Shown here: piece by piece, positions 17,815-27,865 of the stretch
How positions within the stretch are numbered: the stretch's first letter is position 1
Layout of the letters: every line of letters starts with the position of its first letter
Source: Sphingobacterium sp. CZ-UAM
Lineage (GTDB): Bacteria; Bacteroidota; Bacteroidia; Sphingobacteriales; Sphingobacteriaceae
Assembly (NCBI RefSeq): GCF_002000245.1
Contig: NZ_MTCM01000010.1
Location: 1 to 64,000 of the forward strand
Length of the DNA stretch: 64,000 bases
Direction of reading: 5' to 3'
Made by a program: the position numbers and the translations under genes
The notes under the pieces: model-generated
What the model was told of the DNA's origin: nothing
Seen by the model: the letters and a program-made list of their open reading frames with translations, nothing else
The model's database searches: none

Positions 17815-20124
17815 TTATTCTTTATCAGAAGATTTTAAACGTAATTTCAATAAACTGTACACGCCAAGTGCCGCGATGCTTAGTACCACAATTTCAAACA
17901 TGGTATCAAAGCCTCTAAAGTCAACGAGCAGTACATTGACAACATTCTTTCCTTTGGCCATTACATAGGCATAGTCACCATAAAAGTCACTGATATCGGT
18001 GGTTGTAGGTTCATGTAACACACGTAAAGCAACCATAGATAACATAATCCCAAATATAATCGCTACTACTGCATCCCGAATAATGGTGCGACGGTTTGCC
18101 AGATTTAAAAAAGATGGCAATTTAAACAGAACCAGTACAAACAGAACAACGGTTAGGGTATCGATCGTAAATTGCGTCATCGCTAAATCTGGGGCGCTGT
18201 AAAAAACAAAGATGAGACATATCGCATAGCCCACAACACTGGTGGCCACCACTGCAGTTAACCTTGAGGACGTTCGGATTGTTAACACAATAGCCCCGAT
18301 GAGAATACATACGGTTGTTACTTCATAAAAGCTCACTGGTGACAAGGTATCCCATTTAATGTGCAGTGGACCGCCCAAGTACAATTGATAGCCGATCAAT
18401 AATTCTGCAAATAAAATAATCTTCAATAAATAGGAGCGTAGGTAGCCATTGTGCATCTTTGCGGTAAAAAAAGCAGAAAATAATTCGATTTCCCGGGCAA
18501 CTGCGTTGAAGATATTGGCAGGTGAAATTTTTTCAAAAGTAGTGATCCAGGCCAGTTTCTTGTGACTGGGTGTGTTGGAGACAAATACAAGCGTCCCGAC
18601 AATGATGGTAATGGCACTCAATAAAAGTATGAGGTTAAAGCCATGCCATATCTTTAGATGAAAAACCTCTTGCTGAGCCAGGATACTATTTGTGGTTGGT
18701 CCAGCGATCCAGTCGCCAATAGGTCCCGGAGCACAGCCGAATATGACACCCAATAATGCCAATAAAAGTGGTGGGATCCACATGGATTTGTAGGGCAGGT
18801 GTACATGCGCAAACTGTTCCGGTAATTTCCCTGTAAAAGGTTTGATTCCCGCCATAAATCCAGCGGAGACAAGCAGTATGTTGGTCAGCACAGCAGCTGT
18901 CGTTAAATATAGGAACAACTGCGGATTGCTTTTTAATGTGGCGTCGTAGATCAGATCCTTCCCGATAAATCCAAAGGTCAAAGGTACGCCCGCACTTGAT
19001 AATGCAGCCAAAAAGCCTGCGATAGCAACTGGAGATAAGACTTTACGTAATCCGCGTAATAGCGTTAAGTCACGTGTTCCGGTTTCATGGTCGATAATAC
19101 CCGTAATCAAGAACAGCGCTGCTTTGTACAATGCATGCACAAGGATAAAGACACTTGCGGCGATCACAGCTTCCTTAGTCCCAAGACCCAGTAAGAAGAC
19201 TAAGATTCCCAATGCGGAGATGGTGGAATAGGCGAGTACTCCCTTGAGATCTGTTCTGAAAAGTGAATGAAATGCTGCATAGAGCATGGTAACTCCGCCT
19301 ATAATGATTAATGAATACGTCCAGATCGGGTTCCCGCCTAAGATCGGTGAAAAGCGGGCCAGCAGATATATCCCCGCTTTTACCATGGTGGCTGAGTGTA
19401 AATAGGCAGATACCGGTGTAGGGGCTTTCATAGCGCCAGGCAACCAAAAATGGAAGGGGAATTGTGCTGACTTAGTGATAGCACCAAGCGCTACCAGTCC
19501 AAAAATAAGCGGAAAGAGGGGATGTTGTTGAATTAAAGCAACCTTGCCCACAAGTTCGGTGATATTATACGTGCCGGCGATATTGCCCAATAGTACAAAG
19601 CCCGCAAGCAGAAAGAAGCCACCTAAACCTGTAATGGATAAGGCCGTTAAGGCACTTTTTCGGGAATCCGCATGATCGTTGTTGAATCCGATGAGAAAAA
19701 ATGAACTAATGGATGTTAATTCCCAAAAGATAAAAAGCAATAGCATGTTGTCCGAAAGCACCAAGCCCAACATGGCAGACATAAAGAGACAGAGGTAGCC
19801 AAAAAATCGGTCGATGTATTTATGTCCCTTGAGATAGGCATGTGCATAAAAAAAGATGCAAGCACCAATTCCGGTAATCAATAATGTGAAGAGTAGAGAC
19901 AGGCCATCTAATCTGAAATCCAGATTAATGCCTAACGAAGGTACCCATGCTGTCGATTGTATAAAATAAGATCCCTGACCAATAGGCACTACAAATTTTA
20001 TATAATACAGAAATAGAAGTACCGGTAAAAATGCGAGAATAAAACCCCATTTGGATTTGAGGAATCTACCAAATGGAACAATAAGGCTCGATGTTATTAA
20101 TCCTGATAGAACAGTAAATAGCAT
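17815..20124 (-). CDS. mrpA: Mrp antiporter subunit A (NuoL-like with MrpA C-terminal domain)
   Basis: 769 residues, near the usual 770-800. It has the antiporter-like domain (Glu135 in FWELTSIS, lysine-bearing AITKSAQFPFHFWLPGAM) and the extended C-terminal MrpA part, which ends DFRGFDTMFEIVVLSIAALGVYSLLK. With B-G it forms the multisubunit Na+(K+)/H+ antiporter of the inner membrane, used for pH and salt homeostasis. All seven subunits are present in the standard ABCDEFG order. The promoter should be in 20125-20766. Confidence 0.96.
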   Translation of the reverse strand: MLFTVLSGLITSSLIVPFGRFLKSKWGFILAFLPVLLFLYYIKFVVPIGQGSYFIQSTAWVPSLGINLDFRLDGLSLLFTLLITGIGACIFFYAHAYLKGHKYIDRFFGYLCLFMSAMLGLVLSDNMLLLFIFWELTSISSFFLIGFNNDHADSRKSALTALSITGLGGFFLLAGFVLLGNIAGTYNITELVGKVALIQQHPLFPLIFGLVALGAITKSAQFPFHFWLPGAMKAPTPVSAYLHSATMVKAGIYLLARFSPILGGNPIWTYSLIIIGGVTMLYAAFHSLFRTDLKGVLAYSTISALGILVFLLGLGTKEAVIAASVFILVHALYKAALFLITGIIDHETGTRDLTLLRGLRKVLSPVAIAGFLAALSSAGVPLTFGFIGKDLIYDATLKSNPQLFLYLTTAAVLTNILLVSAGFMAGIKPFTGKLPEQFAHVHLPYKSMWIPPLLLALLGVIFGCAPGPIGDWIAGPTTNSILAQQEVFHLKIWHGFNLILLLSAITIIVGTLVFVSNTPSHKKLAWITTFEKISPANIFNAVAREIELFSAFFTAKMHNGYLRSYLLKIILFAELLIGYQLYLGGPLHIKWDTLSPVSFYEVTTVCILIGAIVLTIRTSSRLTAVVATSVVGYAICLIFVFYSAPDLAMTQFTIDTLTVVLFVLVLFKLPSFLNLANRRTIIRDAVVAIIFGIMLSMVALRVLHEPTTTDISDFYGDYAYVMAKGKNVVNVLLVDFRGFDTMFEIVVLSIAALGVYSLLKLRLKSSDKE

Positions 20125-20766
20125 TTAGTCTTTGTTTTAAATTTTATGAAAGTTTACAATATAGTAAAAAAACTCGAAAAACGAGCGCTTTCTGCATGTT
20201 TTGCTTCATATAAATACTAAAAATTGAGGTTTTGTTGTGTCGGAGCGAGGATTTGGTTTTACGAATTTTTTATAAAAAAACAATTTAACCCCGTATTGCT
20301 TGTAACCCTATTTTGTAATTAGATTAGTATTTTTTTGCATTTCTTTAATTGACACTTGATGAAGACGTTTTTAGTGGATTTATTTTAAGCCGCTATTTTT
20401 TTGAACCCAAGATAAAATCTGAAGATTAACGGGACTATAAGTAAAATATGTCTCGTTAATATTTTGTGACAATCTAATCCCAGCTGATTGAGATTTTTTA
20501 CGACTACTTATACCTCAATTTTCTGTAGATATTTTGTTTTTAATAATCTCAAAGCAGTTTCCTCTACTTTTATTTCTGATTTAAATGTATTATTGGAATT
20601 TAAAATATATAAAAATCATTTTTTCGGCATATTTTTTTGTGAATAATAAAAAATATTAGTCATTTTTATGACACAATTATTATGAATATTGACCGCTAAT
20701 ACCTAATACCCTAAACTATCGTGTCATAAATGGGATAGAACAAGGAATATCGATGTAATCTAAGCT
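20125..20766. other. 642-bp divergent intergenic region (mrpA / fecI-like)
   Basis: It is A+T-rich and non-coding, and carries the promoters of the divergent mrp operon and the sigma factor gene. Near its right end are an inverted pair of the 10-mer GTGTCATAAA (20665-20674 minus, 20721-20730 plus) and a diverged copy of the dispersed repeat (20693-20716). No coding frame, RNA gene or clear terminator is seen in the rest. Confidence 0.4.
20693..20730 (+). repeat. Diverged copy of dispersed repeat upstream of the sigma factor gene (copy e)
   Basis: CTAATACCTAATACC followed by CTATCGTGTCATAAA resembles the end of copy a at 17780-17810 (CTAAT...CACTAACGTGTCATAAA). It lies about 37 bp before the sigma factor start. 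Confidence 0.4.
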
Positions 20767-21294
20767 ATGCAGAAGGAAGAATTATTATTCAAGACACATT
20801 ATAACGGGCTTTGTCATTTTGCTTGGAAGATATTGGGAGATCTTACTGTAGCGGAAGATCTCGTACAGGATGCCTTTATTGCTTATTTTAGGAATACAGA
20901 TCAGGTCAGCACCAATGATATTGCAATAAAGAATTACCTCTATAGTGCTGTCCGTTTTGCCTGTTATAATCATATCCGACACGAAAAGGTAAGACAAAAA
21001 TATTGGAAGGTGGTTGGCTTTACCGAGGAGGATAATACTGCACTAGAGTTAAATATGATTCATAGTGAAGTTATCCAGGAGATATACAAAATCATTGAAC
21101 AAATGCCTGCCTCCTGCCAGCAGATCTTTCGGTTGGGATACCTCGAAGGTTTATCCAATCTGGAAATTACCAAAGAATTGCAGATTAGTATCAACACTGT
21201 AAAAACACAAAAACAACGTGGCATGAAAATGCTACTAAAACGCCTAAACCCTGAATTTATCCCGCTCGTTATTTTTTTGTTAAAAAATATTTAA
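20767..21294 (+). CDS. ECF RNA polymerase sigma factor, FecI type
   Basis: 175 residues with sigma-70 region 2 (about 10-75; AEDLVQDAFIAYF) and region 4 (about 115-165; MPASCQQIFRLGYLEGLSNLEI and the helix-turn-helix SINTVKTQKQRGMKML). Followed by a FecR gene 46 bp downstream and then an STN-domain SusC, it should be the cytoplasmic output of a surface-signalling system that switches on the 22677-30559 uptake operon. Confidence 0.94.
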   Translation: MQKEELLFKTHYNGLCHFAWKILGDLTVAEDLVQDAFIAYFRNTDQVSTNDIAIKNYLYSAVRFACYNHIRHEKVRQKYWKVVGFTEEDNTALELNMIHSEVIQEIYKIIEQMPASCQQIFRLGYLEGLSNLEITKELQISINTVKTQKQRGMKMLLKRLNPEFIPLVIFLLKNI

Positions 21295-21340
21295 ATTCTT
21301 GTCACCCCTTTTTTTGTCTTGCGTTTCTTTAGTGTAATAT

Positions 21341-22498
21341 ATGAAAGAAAACACAGGACATATTGCGAATATCATCCGGAAGTTCCTTAGTGACCAATTG
21401 ACTATAGAAGAGCAAATTGAACTTGACGAATGGCTGAACGCGAATGCGCAGCATAAACAATTGTTGGAATCATTTCGTGAAGCAAAAAACATAGAGGAAG
21501 ATTTGTCTATCGTTCGAAAATTAGATGCGAATAAGGCATGGGATAAGTTGAATGGTAAAAATCACAACTCTGTAAAGCCTTTTGGAAAATGGACTTTAGG
21601 GGTAGCTGCATCTATTATTTTTCTAATGGGTACCTTCTTATTATGGAAAACCAAGTTTTTACCGGATCATTCTGGAAGAATACATGTCGCTATTAAGAAG
21701 AAACAAGATGTTGCACCGGCGACAAGCGGAGCGGTCTTGGTATTGGCTGATGGAACGAATGTACCATTAAATGGAGATTCTACGAAGACTTTGAGTAAAA
21801 ATAATAACTTGATCGGGAATGGCAGTGAATTAATTGTGAAAGATGTTGATAAGCCTATTCCTTCCCAGTACAATTTATTAATCGTGCCTAAGGCCAGCTT
21901 TTATAAAATGACCTTAGTTGACGGAACGAAAGTATGGGTAAATGCGTTGTCAAAATTAAAGTTTCCATCCCAGTTTTCTGCCACCGAACGAAGGGTATTT
22001 TTAGATGGAGAGGCCTACTTTGAGGTCGCACACAATCCAGATCATCCATTTATCGTCGAATCTAAGGGGAATGAAATTAAGGTGTTGGGGACACATTTTA
22101 ACGTGAATTCCTATACCGATCTAGTACGTACAACGCTAGCCGAGGGAAGGGTAGAAGTATGGCAAGATAATCAGCATGTCGCACTGTCTCCAGGAGAATA
22201 TGCAGCTGCCGCTAAAGGACATCTGATAAAAGGAAAAGCAAATTTACAACAAGATCTATCCTGGCATAATAATGAGTTTTACTTCCGGAAAGAAACAATT
22301 GTGAATATTGCACATCAATTATCACGATGGTATGATTTAGACGTGAAATTTAGAGGAAATGTGCAAATGGACAAAGAATATACTGGAAGTATTGAACGGG
22401 ATGTGAAACTATCCCAAGTTCTGGAGATGTTGTCCTATGTTAGTGATCTCAGGTTTGAAGTGGATGGTAAAAAATTAACGATAGAAACGAAGAACTAA
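21341..22498 (+). CDS. FecR-family anti-sigma factor / signal transducer
   Basis: 385 residues. A short cytoplasmic N-terminal domain that would hold the sigma factor (FLSDQLTIEEQIELDEWL) is followed by one membrane segment (about 83-103). The periplasmic FecR domain shows VTLVDGTKVWVNALSKLKFP-type sequence, FLDGEAYFEVAHNPDHPFIV and VLGTHFNVNSY. The C-terminal DUF4974-like segment (YTGSIERDVKLSQVLEML) would contact the STN domain of the next gene's product. Confidence 0.95.
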   Translation: MKENTGHIANIIRKFLSDQLTIEEQIELDEWLNANAQHKQLLESFREAKNIEEDLSIVRKLDANKAWDKLNGKNHNSVKPFGKWTLGVAASIIFLMGTFLLWKTKFLPDHSGRIHVAIKKKQDVAPATSGAVLVLADGTNVPLNGDSTKTLSKNNNLIGNGSELIVKDVDKPIPSQYNLLIVPKASFYKMTLVDGTKVWVNALSKLKFPSQFSATERRVFLDGEAYFEVAHNPDHPFIVESKGNEIKVLGTHFNVNSYTDLVRTTLAEGRVEVWQDNQHVALSPGEYAAAAKGHLIKGKANLQQDLSWHNNEFYFRKETIVNIAHQLSRWYDLDVKFRGNVQMDKEYTGSIERDVKLSQVLEMLSYVSDLRFEVDGKKLTIETKN

Positions 22499-22573
22499 AA
22501 ATTATACCGAGTTTTCACCTAACCAAATGCTTATGATAAAATAATAACTAAACCAAAATGACCTAAGAAAAGA

Positions 22574-22601
22574 GAACAGGAATGTTGGCGCATCCCTGTT
22601 C
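22574..22601 (+). other. Hairpin between fecR-like and susC-like genes
   Basis: GAACAGG and CCTGTTC enclose a 14-nt loop in the 178-bp gap. An A-run, not a T-run, follows, so it is not a classical terminator. It could be an RNA-stability or processing site that separates low expression of the regulators from high expression of the transporter. Confidence 0.35.
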
Positions 22602-22676
22602 AGAAAAAATGTGATAACCAGGTCCAAAATTAGAAGTAACAATTAGAAACCCCAATTAACCACAAAATGTAAATGT

Positions 22677-25600
22677 ATGAATAACTTACCATTTAGCAAA
22701 AAGTGGTTCTTGATCCCTCAAGATCCACGATTTTGCAAACCCCTACGTATTATGAAAATTAGTACATGTCTTTTATTTGCATTTGTGACGGGCGTACATG
22801 CGAAAGGTACAGCTCAAAAAGTCACTTTGAATATGAAAAATGCACGTATCGAAGAAGCACTGTCTGCTATTTCCAAACAGTCTCATTTACGTGTACTGTA
22901 CAGTGAAAACCTGAATGCTAAAGCACGGATTTCTGTCAATGTCAAGAACGCTTCTGTAGAAGAAGCCTTAAATGCAGTATTAAAAAATAATAATATTGAG
23001 TATAAGATCATTGCTAATACGATTTCTGTCAATAGTAACTCAAAAACGAGTAGGAGCAGCTTGACAGAGGTTCCACAACAACCTGTCACAGGTACTATTA
23101 AAGATAAAAGTGGGAAAGGACTAAGTGGAGCGACAGTGACCGTAAAAGGTACATCAATTTCTACGCAAGCGGACGAAGCTGGTCATTTTAAAATTAATGC
23201 TTCATCGAATGCCACCTTGGTGATTCGCTATGTTGGTTTTGTGAGTACAGAAGTAGCCGTTGGCGGAAGAAAAGATGTCAATATCACTTTGGAACCAGCA
23301 GATCGTACATTGGAGGAGGTGAATGTTGTTGCCACAGGATACCAAAATTTGGATCGAAAATTATTCACCGGTGCTGCTTCGAGAATAGATGCGAAAGAAG
23401 CAGAACGTGCTGGGGTTCCCGATGTTTCACGCATGTTGGAAGGACAGGCTGCTGGGGTTTCAGTTCAAAACGTATCAGGTACCTTTGGAGCCGCTCCTAA
23501 AATCCGCGTTCGTGGTGCAACTTCATTAACAGGGGATAATAAACCACTATGGGTAATCGATGGTGTTATTTTGGATGAAGCTGTTAATATCTCCAATGAA
23601 GCCTTGTCAACAGGGGATGCCAATACGCTATTGGGCTCTTCAGTTGCCGGTTTAAATCCGGATGATATTGAATCTATTACAGTCCTGAAAGATGCTGCGG
23701 CAACAGCATTATATGGCGCCGCAGCTATGAACGGTGTCGTCGTTGTGAATACAAAGCGAGGTAAAAATACAGAAGGTCAAACGCATTTTAGTTATTCTGG
23801 CAACTATACAACCTATATCAAGCCTAATTATAACCAATTCGATATCATGAATTCTGCGGAGCAGATGCAGTTGGTGATCGACATGGAAAATAAGGGCTAC
23901 CTCAATCACTCACAGGTCTCACGAGCCGGAACAGGTGGAGTTTTTACCAAAATGTATAATCTGATGTACGAATATGATCCGAAGACGGATTCTTTTAAAC
24001 TCAGAAATGATGCCCCCTCACGGTACAAATTTTTGCAACGCTATGCAAATGTAAATACAAACTGGTTTGACTTATTGTTCCAGAACGGTTTGGTGCATGA
24101 CCATTCATTAAGTATGAGCACGGGAACACAGAAAGCGCAAACTTACGCTTCGACCAGTTATATGAATGATCCAGGATATACTCTGGGTAACCAGGCCAAG
24201 CGTTTTACCGCCAATATTCGAAATAACTACAAAATCAATGATAAACTGAGTACCGAGTTTATTTTTCAGGGAAATATTCGGGATCAACGGACACCGGGTA
24301 CACTAAATCGTAATTCTGATGCGGTATATGGTAGCTATTCCCGGGATTTCGATATCAATCCTTACTCTTATTCTTTAAATACCAGCCGTATAATTACTCC
24401 GTTTGATGAAAATGGCGATCGGGAATATTTTACAAGGGATTATGCTCCATTTAATATCTTAAATGAACTTGATAATAATTACATCAAACTCAAATTGATG
24501 GATATCAAAGTGCAGGCGGGTATTACCTATAAAATACTCCCCTCTCTTACCTATTCTGCCAATGGAATGTATCGCTATTATAATTCCGAAAGACAACATA
24601 TGATTACCGAAAATGCGAACCTTTCAAAAGCATACCGGGCAAATCAAGATCAGACGGTGAATAGTGGAAATCGTTTTTTATATGCTGACCCCGATTTTCC
24701 AAATACGGATAGTTATGTTATTCTTCCAAGCGGCGGTTTTTTCAATTTGGCCAATAATAATATGATCAGTTATTATATGCGTCACAACTTGGAATATAAT
24801 CAAAAATGGAACGACCATACGGTGAATTTATTTGGAACTTATGAACTCCAGTATGCGGATAAACAGAGTCATGATTTTAATGGGCCGGGAATAGAGTATG
24901 ACAATGGTAATCTGGTTTTACCGACATACCGATATTATAAGAAGCAACTTGAAGCTGGCGGTACTCCATTTGCCATGAATTATACCTATGATCGTAAATT
25001 AGCTTATGCATTGCGTGGAGCTTATAACTATAAAGATAAATACTCCTTTAACTTCACTACCCGTTACGACGGATCGAATAAAATGGGGCGAACCAATGTG
25101 GCAAGATGGTTGCCGACCTGGAACCTGTCGGCAGCCTGGGATATTGACCAAGAGAATTTCTTTAATAGAGATAACAAGATTCTTTCGCGCGCCAGACTAC
25201 GGGGAACCTACGGCTTAGTGGCCAATATGGGCAATGCATCTAATTCAACTGCCGTGTTTTATAATGTTATTACCTATAGACCCTATGATGGTGAGAAAGA
25301 AGGAAAGATTAACATAAGTGGTTTGGAAAACTCGGAGTTGACCTGGGAGAAGATGTATGAGCTTAATATTGGTACCGATTTAGGTTTCTTAAATGACCGT
25401 ATTGACCTGAACTTTGATTATTACAAACGTAATATATTTGATTTAATCGGGCCGATTCGTACCTCTGGAATTGGTGGACAATTTGAAAAATTAGCCAATT
25501 ATGCGGATATGGAGGGGCAAGGGGTTGATATTCAGCTTGGTGGGTTTCCGTTTAAAGACCCTAATGGTTTTACCTGGCGCACACAGCTTACCCTTGGTTT

Positions 25601-26378
25601 TAACAAAACAAAGATTACCAAACTAAATGTAACACGCAATATCTGGAATCTGATTGCAAGTGAGGGCGGAGCAATGATCGGTAGGCCACATAGGGGCTTG
25701 TACTCGCTGGATTTTGATAAACTGGCCGCCAATGGAGGGTACCCAACCTATATTGGTACAGATGGTACTCCGGGCGAAACCTATTTTTGGTTTCAGGATA
25801 CGCAGACGGATTTCCTAAAATATGAGGGACCGGTAGATCCTACACTCGCTGGGGGATATTACAACCGGCTAGACTACAAAAATTTTAGCTTATCCTTTCT
25901 GCTTAAATTTGGTTTAGGCAATATGGTGCGCTTGCAGCCTAACTATTCACCGGTCTACCTGGATATGTACAATGTCTCAAGAGAGTTGATAAATCGCTTT
26001 ATTTATCACGGCGATGAGTACCTGACCGTAATCCCTTCCACACTCGATGGCTTAACAGCTGAATTTGATGTTGAGAATGCAGCTGGTAATCGTACAGCAT
26101 CCGTTTACTCCTACAATGCATATAACTATTCATCTGAACGGGTTGCAAAAGGCGATTACCTCCGTCTGTCGCAAATCTCTGTGGGTTATAATATCCCAAA
26201 ATCTGTGGTCAACAAAATTAAATTTAGAACAGCACAAGTAAACCTGGTCGGGAATAACCTGTGGTTAATCTACGCGGATAAAAAGCTCAATGGAGTCGAT
26301 CCAGAATTTTATAGCAATGGTGGTGTGGCACTACCAGTTCCAAAACAAGTGACCTTATCTGTGAAATTAGGATTCTAA
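22677..26378 (+). CDS. SusC/RagA-type TonB-dependent transporter with STN signalling domain
   Basis: 1233 residues, about 200 longer than the first SusC. After a signal peptide with a long n-region (cleavage near residue 43) comes an STN domain (about 47-118; VTLNMKNARIEEALSAISKQ). A carboxypeptidase-like domain (about 137-215), plug (LWVIDGVI, INPDD-like LNPDDIESITVLKDAAATALYG) and barrel follow. The STN domain couples ligand binding to FecR and hence to the upstream sigma factor. A start at the internal Met26 (MKISTCLL) would give a conventional signal peptide and is a fair alternative. SusD follows after 11 bp. Confidence 0.95.
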   Translation: MNNLPFSKKWFLIPQDPRFCKPLRIMKISTCLLFAFVTGVHAKGTAQKVTLNMKNARIEEALSAISKQSHLRVLYSENLNAKARISVNVKNASVEEALNAVLKNNNIEYKIIANTISVNSNSKTSRSSLTEVPQQPVTGTIKDKSGKGLSGATVTVKGTSISTQADEAGHFKINASSNATLVIRYVGFVSTEVAVGGRKDVNITLEPADRTLEEVNVVATGYQNLDRKLFTGAASRIDAKEAERAGVPDVSRMLEGQAAGVSVQNVSGTFGAAPKIRVRGATSLTGDNKPLWVIDGVILDEAVNISNEALSTGDANTLLGSSVAGLNPDDIESITVLKDAAATALYGAAAMNGVVVVNTKRGKNTEGQTHFSYSGNYTTYIKPNYNQFDIMNSAEQMQLVIDMENKGYLNHSQVSRAGTGGVFTKMYNLMYEYDPKTDSFKLRNDAPSRYKFLQRYANVNTNWFDLLFQNGLVHDHSLSMSTGTQKAQTYASTSYMNDPGYTLGNQAKRFTANIRNNYKINDKLSTEFIFQGNIRDQRTPGTLNRNSDAVYGSYSRDFDINPYSYSLNTSRIITPFDENGDREYFTRDYAPFNILNELDNNYIKLKLMDIKVQAGITYKILPSLTYSANGMYRYYNSERQHMITENANLSKAYRANQDQTVNSGNRFLYADPDFPNTDSYVILPSGGFFNLANNNMISYYMRHNLEYNQKWNDHTVNLFGTYELQYADKQSHDFNGPGIEYDNGNLVLPTYRYYKKQLEAGGTPFAMNYTYDRKLAYALRGAYNYKDKYSFNFTTRYDGSNKMGRTNVARWLPTWNLSAAWDIDQENFFNRDNKILSRARLRGTYGLVANMGNASNSTAVFYNVITYRPYDGEKEGKINISGLENSELTWEKMYELNIGTDLGFLNDRIDLNFDYYKRNIFDLIGPIRTSGIGGQFEKLANYADMEGQGVDIQLGGFPFKDPNGFTWRTQLTLGFNKTKITKLNVTRNIWNLIASEGGAMIGRPHRGLYSLDFDKLAANGGYPTYIGTDGTPGETYFWFQDTQTDFLKYEGPVDPTLAGGYYNRLDYKNFSLSFLLKFGLGNMVRLQPNYSPVYLDMYNVSRELINRFIYHGDEYLTVIPSTLDGLTAEFDVENAAGNRTASVYSYNAYNYSSERVAKGDYLRLSQISVGYNIPKSVVNKIKFRTAQVNLVGNNLWLIYADKKLNGVDPEFYSNGGVALPVPKQVTLSVKLGF

Positions 26379-26389
26379 ACGATTAAATT

Positions 26390-27862
26390 ATGAAACTTAC
26401 ACACCTTACATATTTATTTATTTCTTCCACATTGCTATTTAGCAGTTGTAAGAAATACCTGGATCAACAACCAGATATGCGTGCCGAAATCAATACGGTT
26501 GATAAAGTCAAGAGATTGATTACATCTGCCTACCCTTTTGCCAATTATCTAGCTATGTCTGAAACTTATTCAGACAATGTGGAAGATAAAGGAGTCGGTG
26601 ATTTGTATCAACCTGTGCCTGCCCTGTATCGTTGGCAAGATGTCAAAGACAGTGATACGGATAGTCCCAATAGTTATTGGAACAATTGCTATGAGGCGAT
26701 TGCCGCTGCCAACCATGCCTTGGCTGCAATAGAAGCCAATGATTTTGGCAATGATATTTTAGCCTTTAAGGGCGAAGCCTTGGTCGCACGGGCCTATGCA
26801 CATTTTATGCTTGTCAATTTCTTTGCAAAAGTTTACGACTATAAGAAGCCGGAAAGCAATACATCGCCCGGTATTCCTTATGTCACGGAACCGGAAACCG
26901 TAGTTATCAAAAAGTATGACCGCGGGACAGTGAAATCTGTTTATGACAATATCCGTAGGGATCTGGAGGAAGGTCTAGCGCTGCTAGATGCAAATCCAGC
27001 GGAGTGGAATGTGCCTAAATACCATTTTACACCTGCTGCTGCCCATGCTTTTGCAACACGGTTTTATTTGTTTACCGGTGAATGGCAAAAGGTGGTAGAC
27101 AATGCCAACAAAATTTTTGCGGGTGGAAATTTCGCTGGAAAATTGATTCCATATAACTCCACTTTTAAAAAGATGACCTTTGAAGAAGTGCATAATGTTT
27201 TTTCTAAAGCAGATCAGCCTTATAGCTTATTGATCAATGAAACCTACAGTGGCTATCAGCGTTGGTGGAATAATCGTTACGCTATGGGAATCAATGTTTT
27301 TCAAAATATTTATAATGGGGAAACCGCAGCGGGAGCCAAGTTTTATAATTTCGGTGTATCCTACGGCGCTCCGCATTATACAACCTATATCTGGAAGGAA
27401 TTCTGGTATGTGACAAATCCAACGGCCAATACAGGTTACCCAATGCTTATGGTTCCCGTCTTAATTACAGACGAGGCCTTGATGAATCGGGCTGAGGCGT
27501 ATTTAGAATTGGGGAATACTGCTGCTGGTATTGCTGATTTGAATTTAATGGCAAGCAACCGAATTGACAATTACAACCCTGCTAACCACGCTGTAACCGC
27601 GGCAAAATCCAAACAATTTTTTAAGGTACAAGATGATAAGGAAGCGCTGATCCAGACCGTCTTACAGTTTAAGCACATTGGCTTTATGTCGATGGGCTTG
27701 CGTTGGTTTGATATTATTCGTAAGGGAATAACGGTTAGACATCTCCTTATTGCAAATGATGAAACGGAGAGTTATATCGAATTAAAACCAGAGGATCCGC
27801 GACGTGTTTTTCAGATCCCGCAAGAAGCAGAATTGTCAGGTGTTGAACAAAACCCAAGGTAA
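26390..27862 (+). CDS. SusD/RagB-type surface lipoprotein
   Basis: 490 residues. The lipobox LFSSC gives a lipidated Cys20. TPR-like N-terminal sequence (FKGEALVARAYAHFMLVNFFAKVY) and the SusD C-terminal block (DEALMNRAEAYLELGNTAAGIADLNLM; GLRWFDIIRKGITV) are present. It is the lid of the preceding transporter, and the next gene starts 3 bp after its stop. Confidence 0.95.
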   Translation: MKLTHLTYLFISSTLLFSSCKKYLDQQPDMRAEINTVDKVKRLITSAYPFANYLAMSETYSDNVEDKGVGDLYQPVPALYRWQDVKDSDTDSPNSYWNNCYEAIAAANHALAAIEANDFGNDILAFKGEALVARAYAHFMLVNFFAKVYDYKKPESNTSPGIPYVTEPETVVIKKYDRGTVKSVYDNIRRDLEEGLALLDANPAEWNVPKYHFTPAAAHAFATRFYLFTGEWQKVVDNANKIFAGGNFAGKLIPYNSTFKKMTFEEVHNVFSKADQPYSLLINETYSGYQRWWNNRYAMGINVFQNIYNGETAAGAKFYNFGVSYGAPHYTTYIWKEFWYVTNPTANTGYPMLMVPVLITDEALMNRAEAYLELGNTAAGIADLNLMASNRIDNYNPANHAVTAAKSKQFFKVQDDKEALIQTVLQFKHIGFMSMGLRWFDIIRKGITVRHLLIANDETESYIELKPEDPRRVFQIPQEAELSGVEQNPR

Positions 27863-27865
27863 TTT

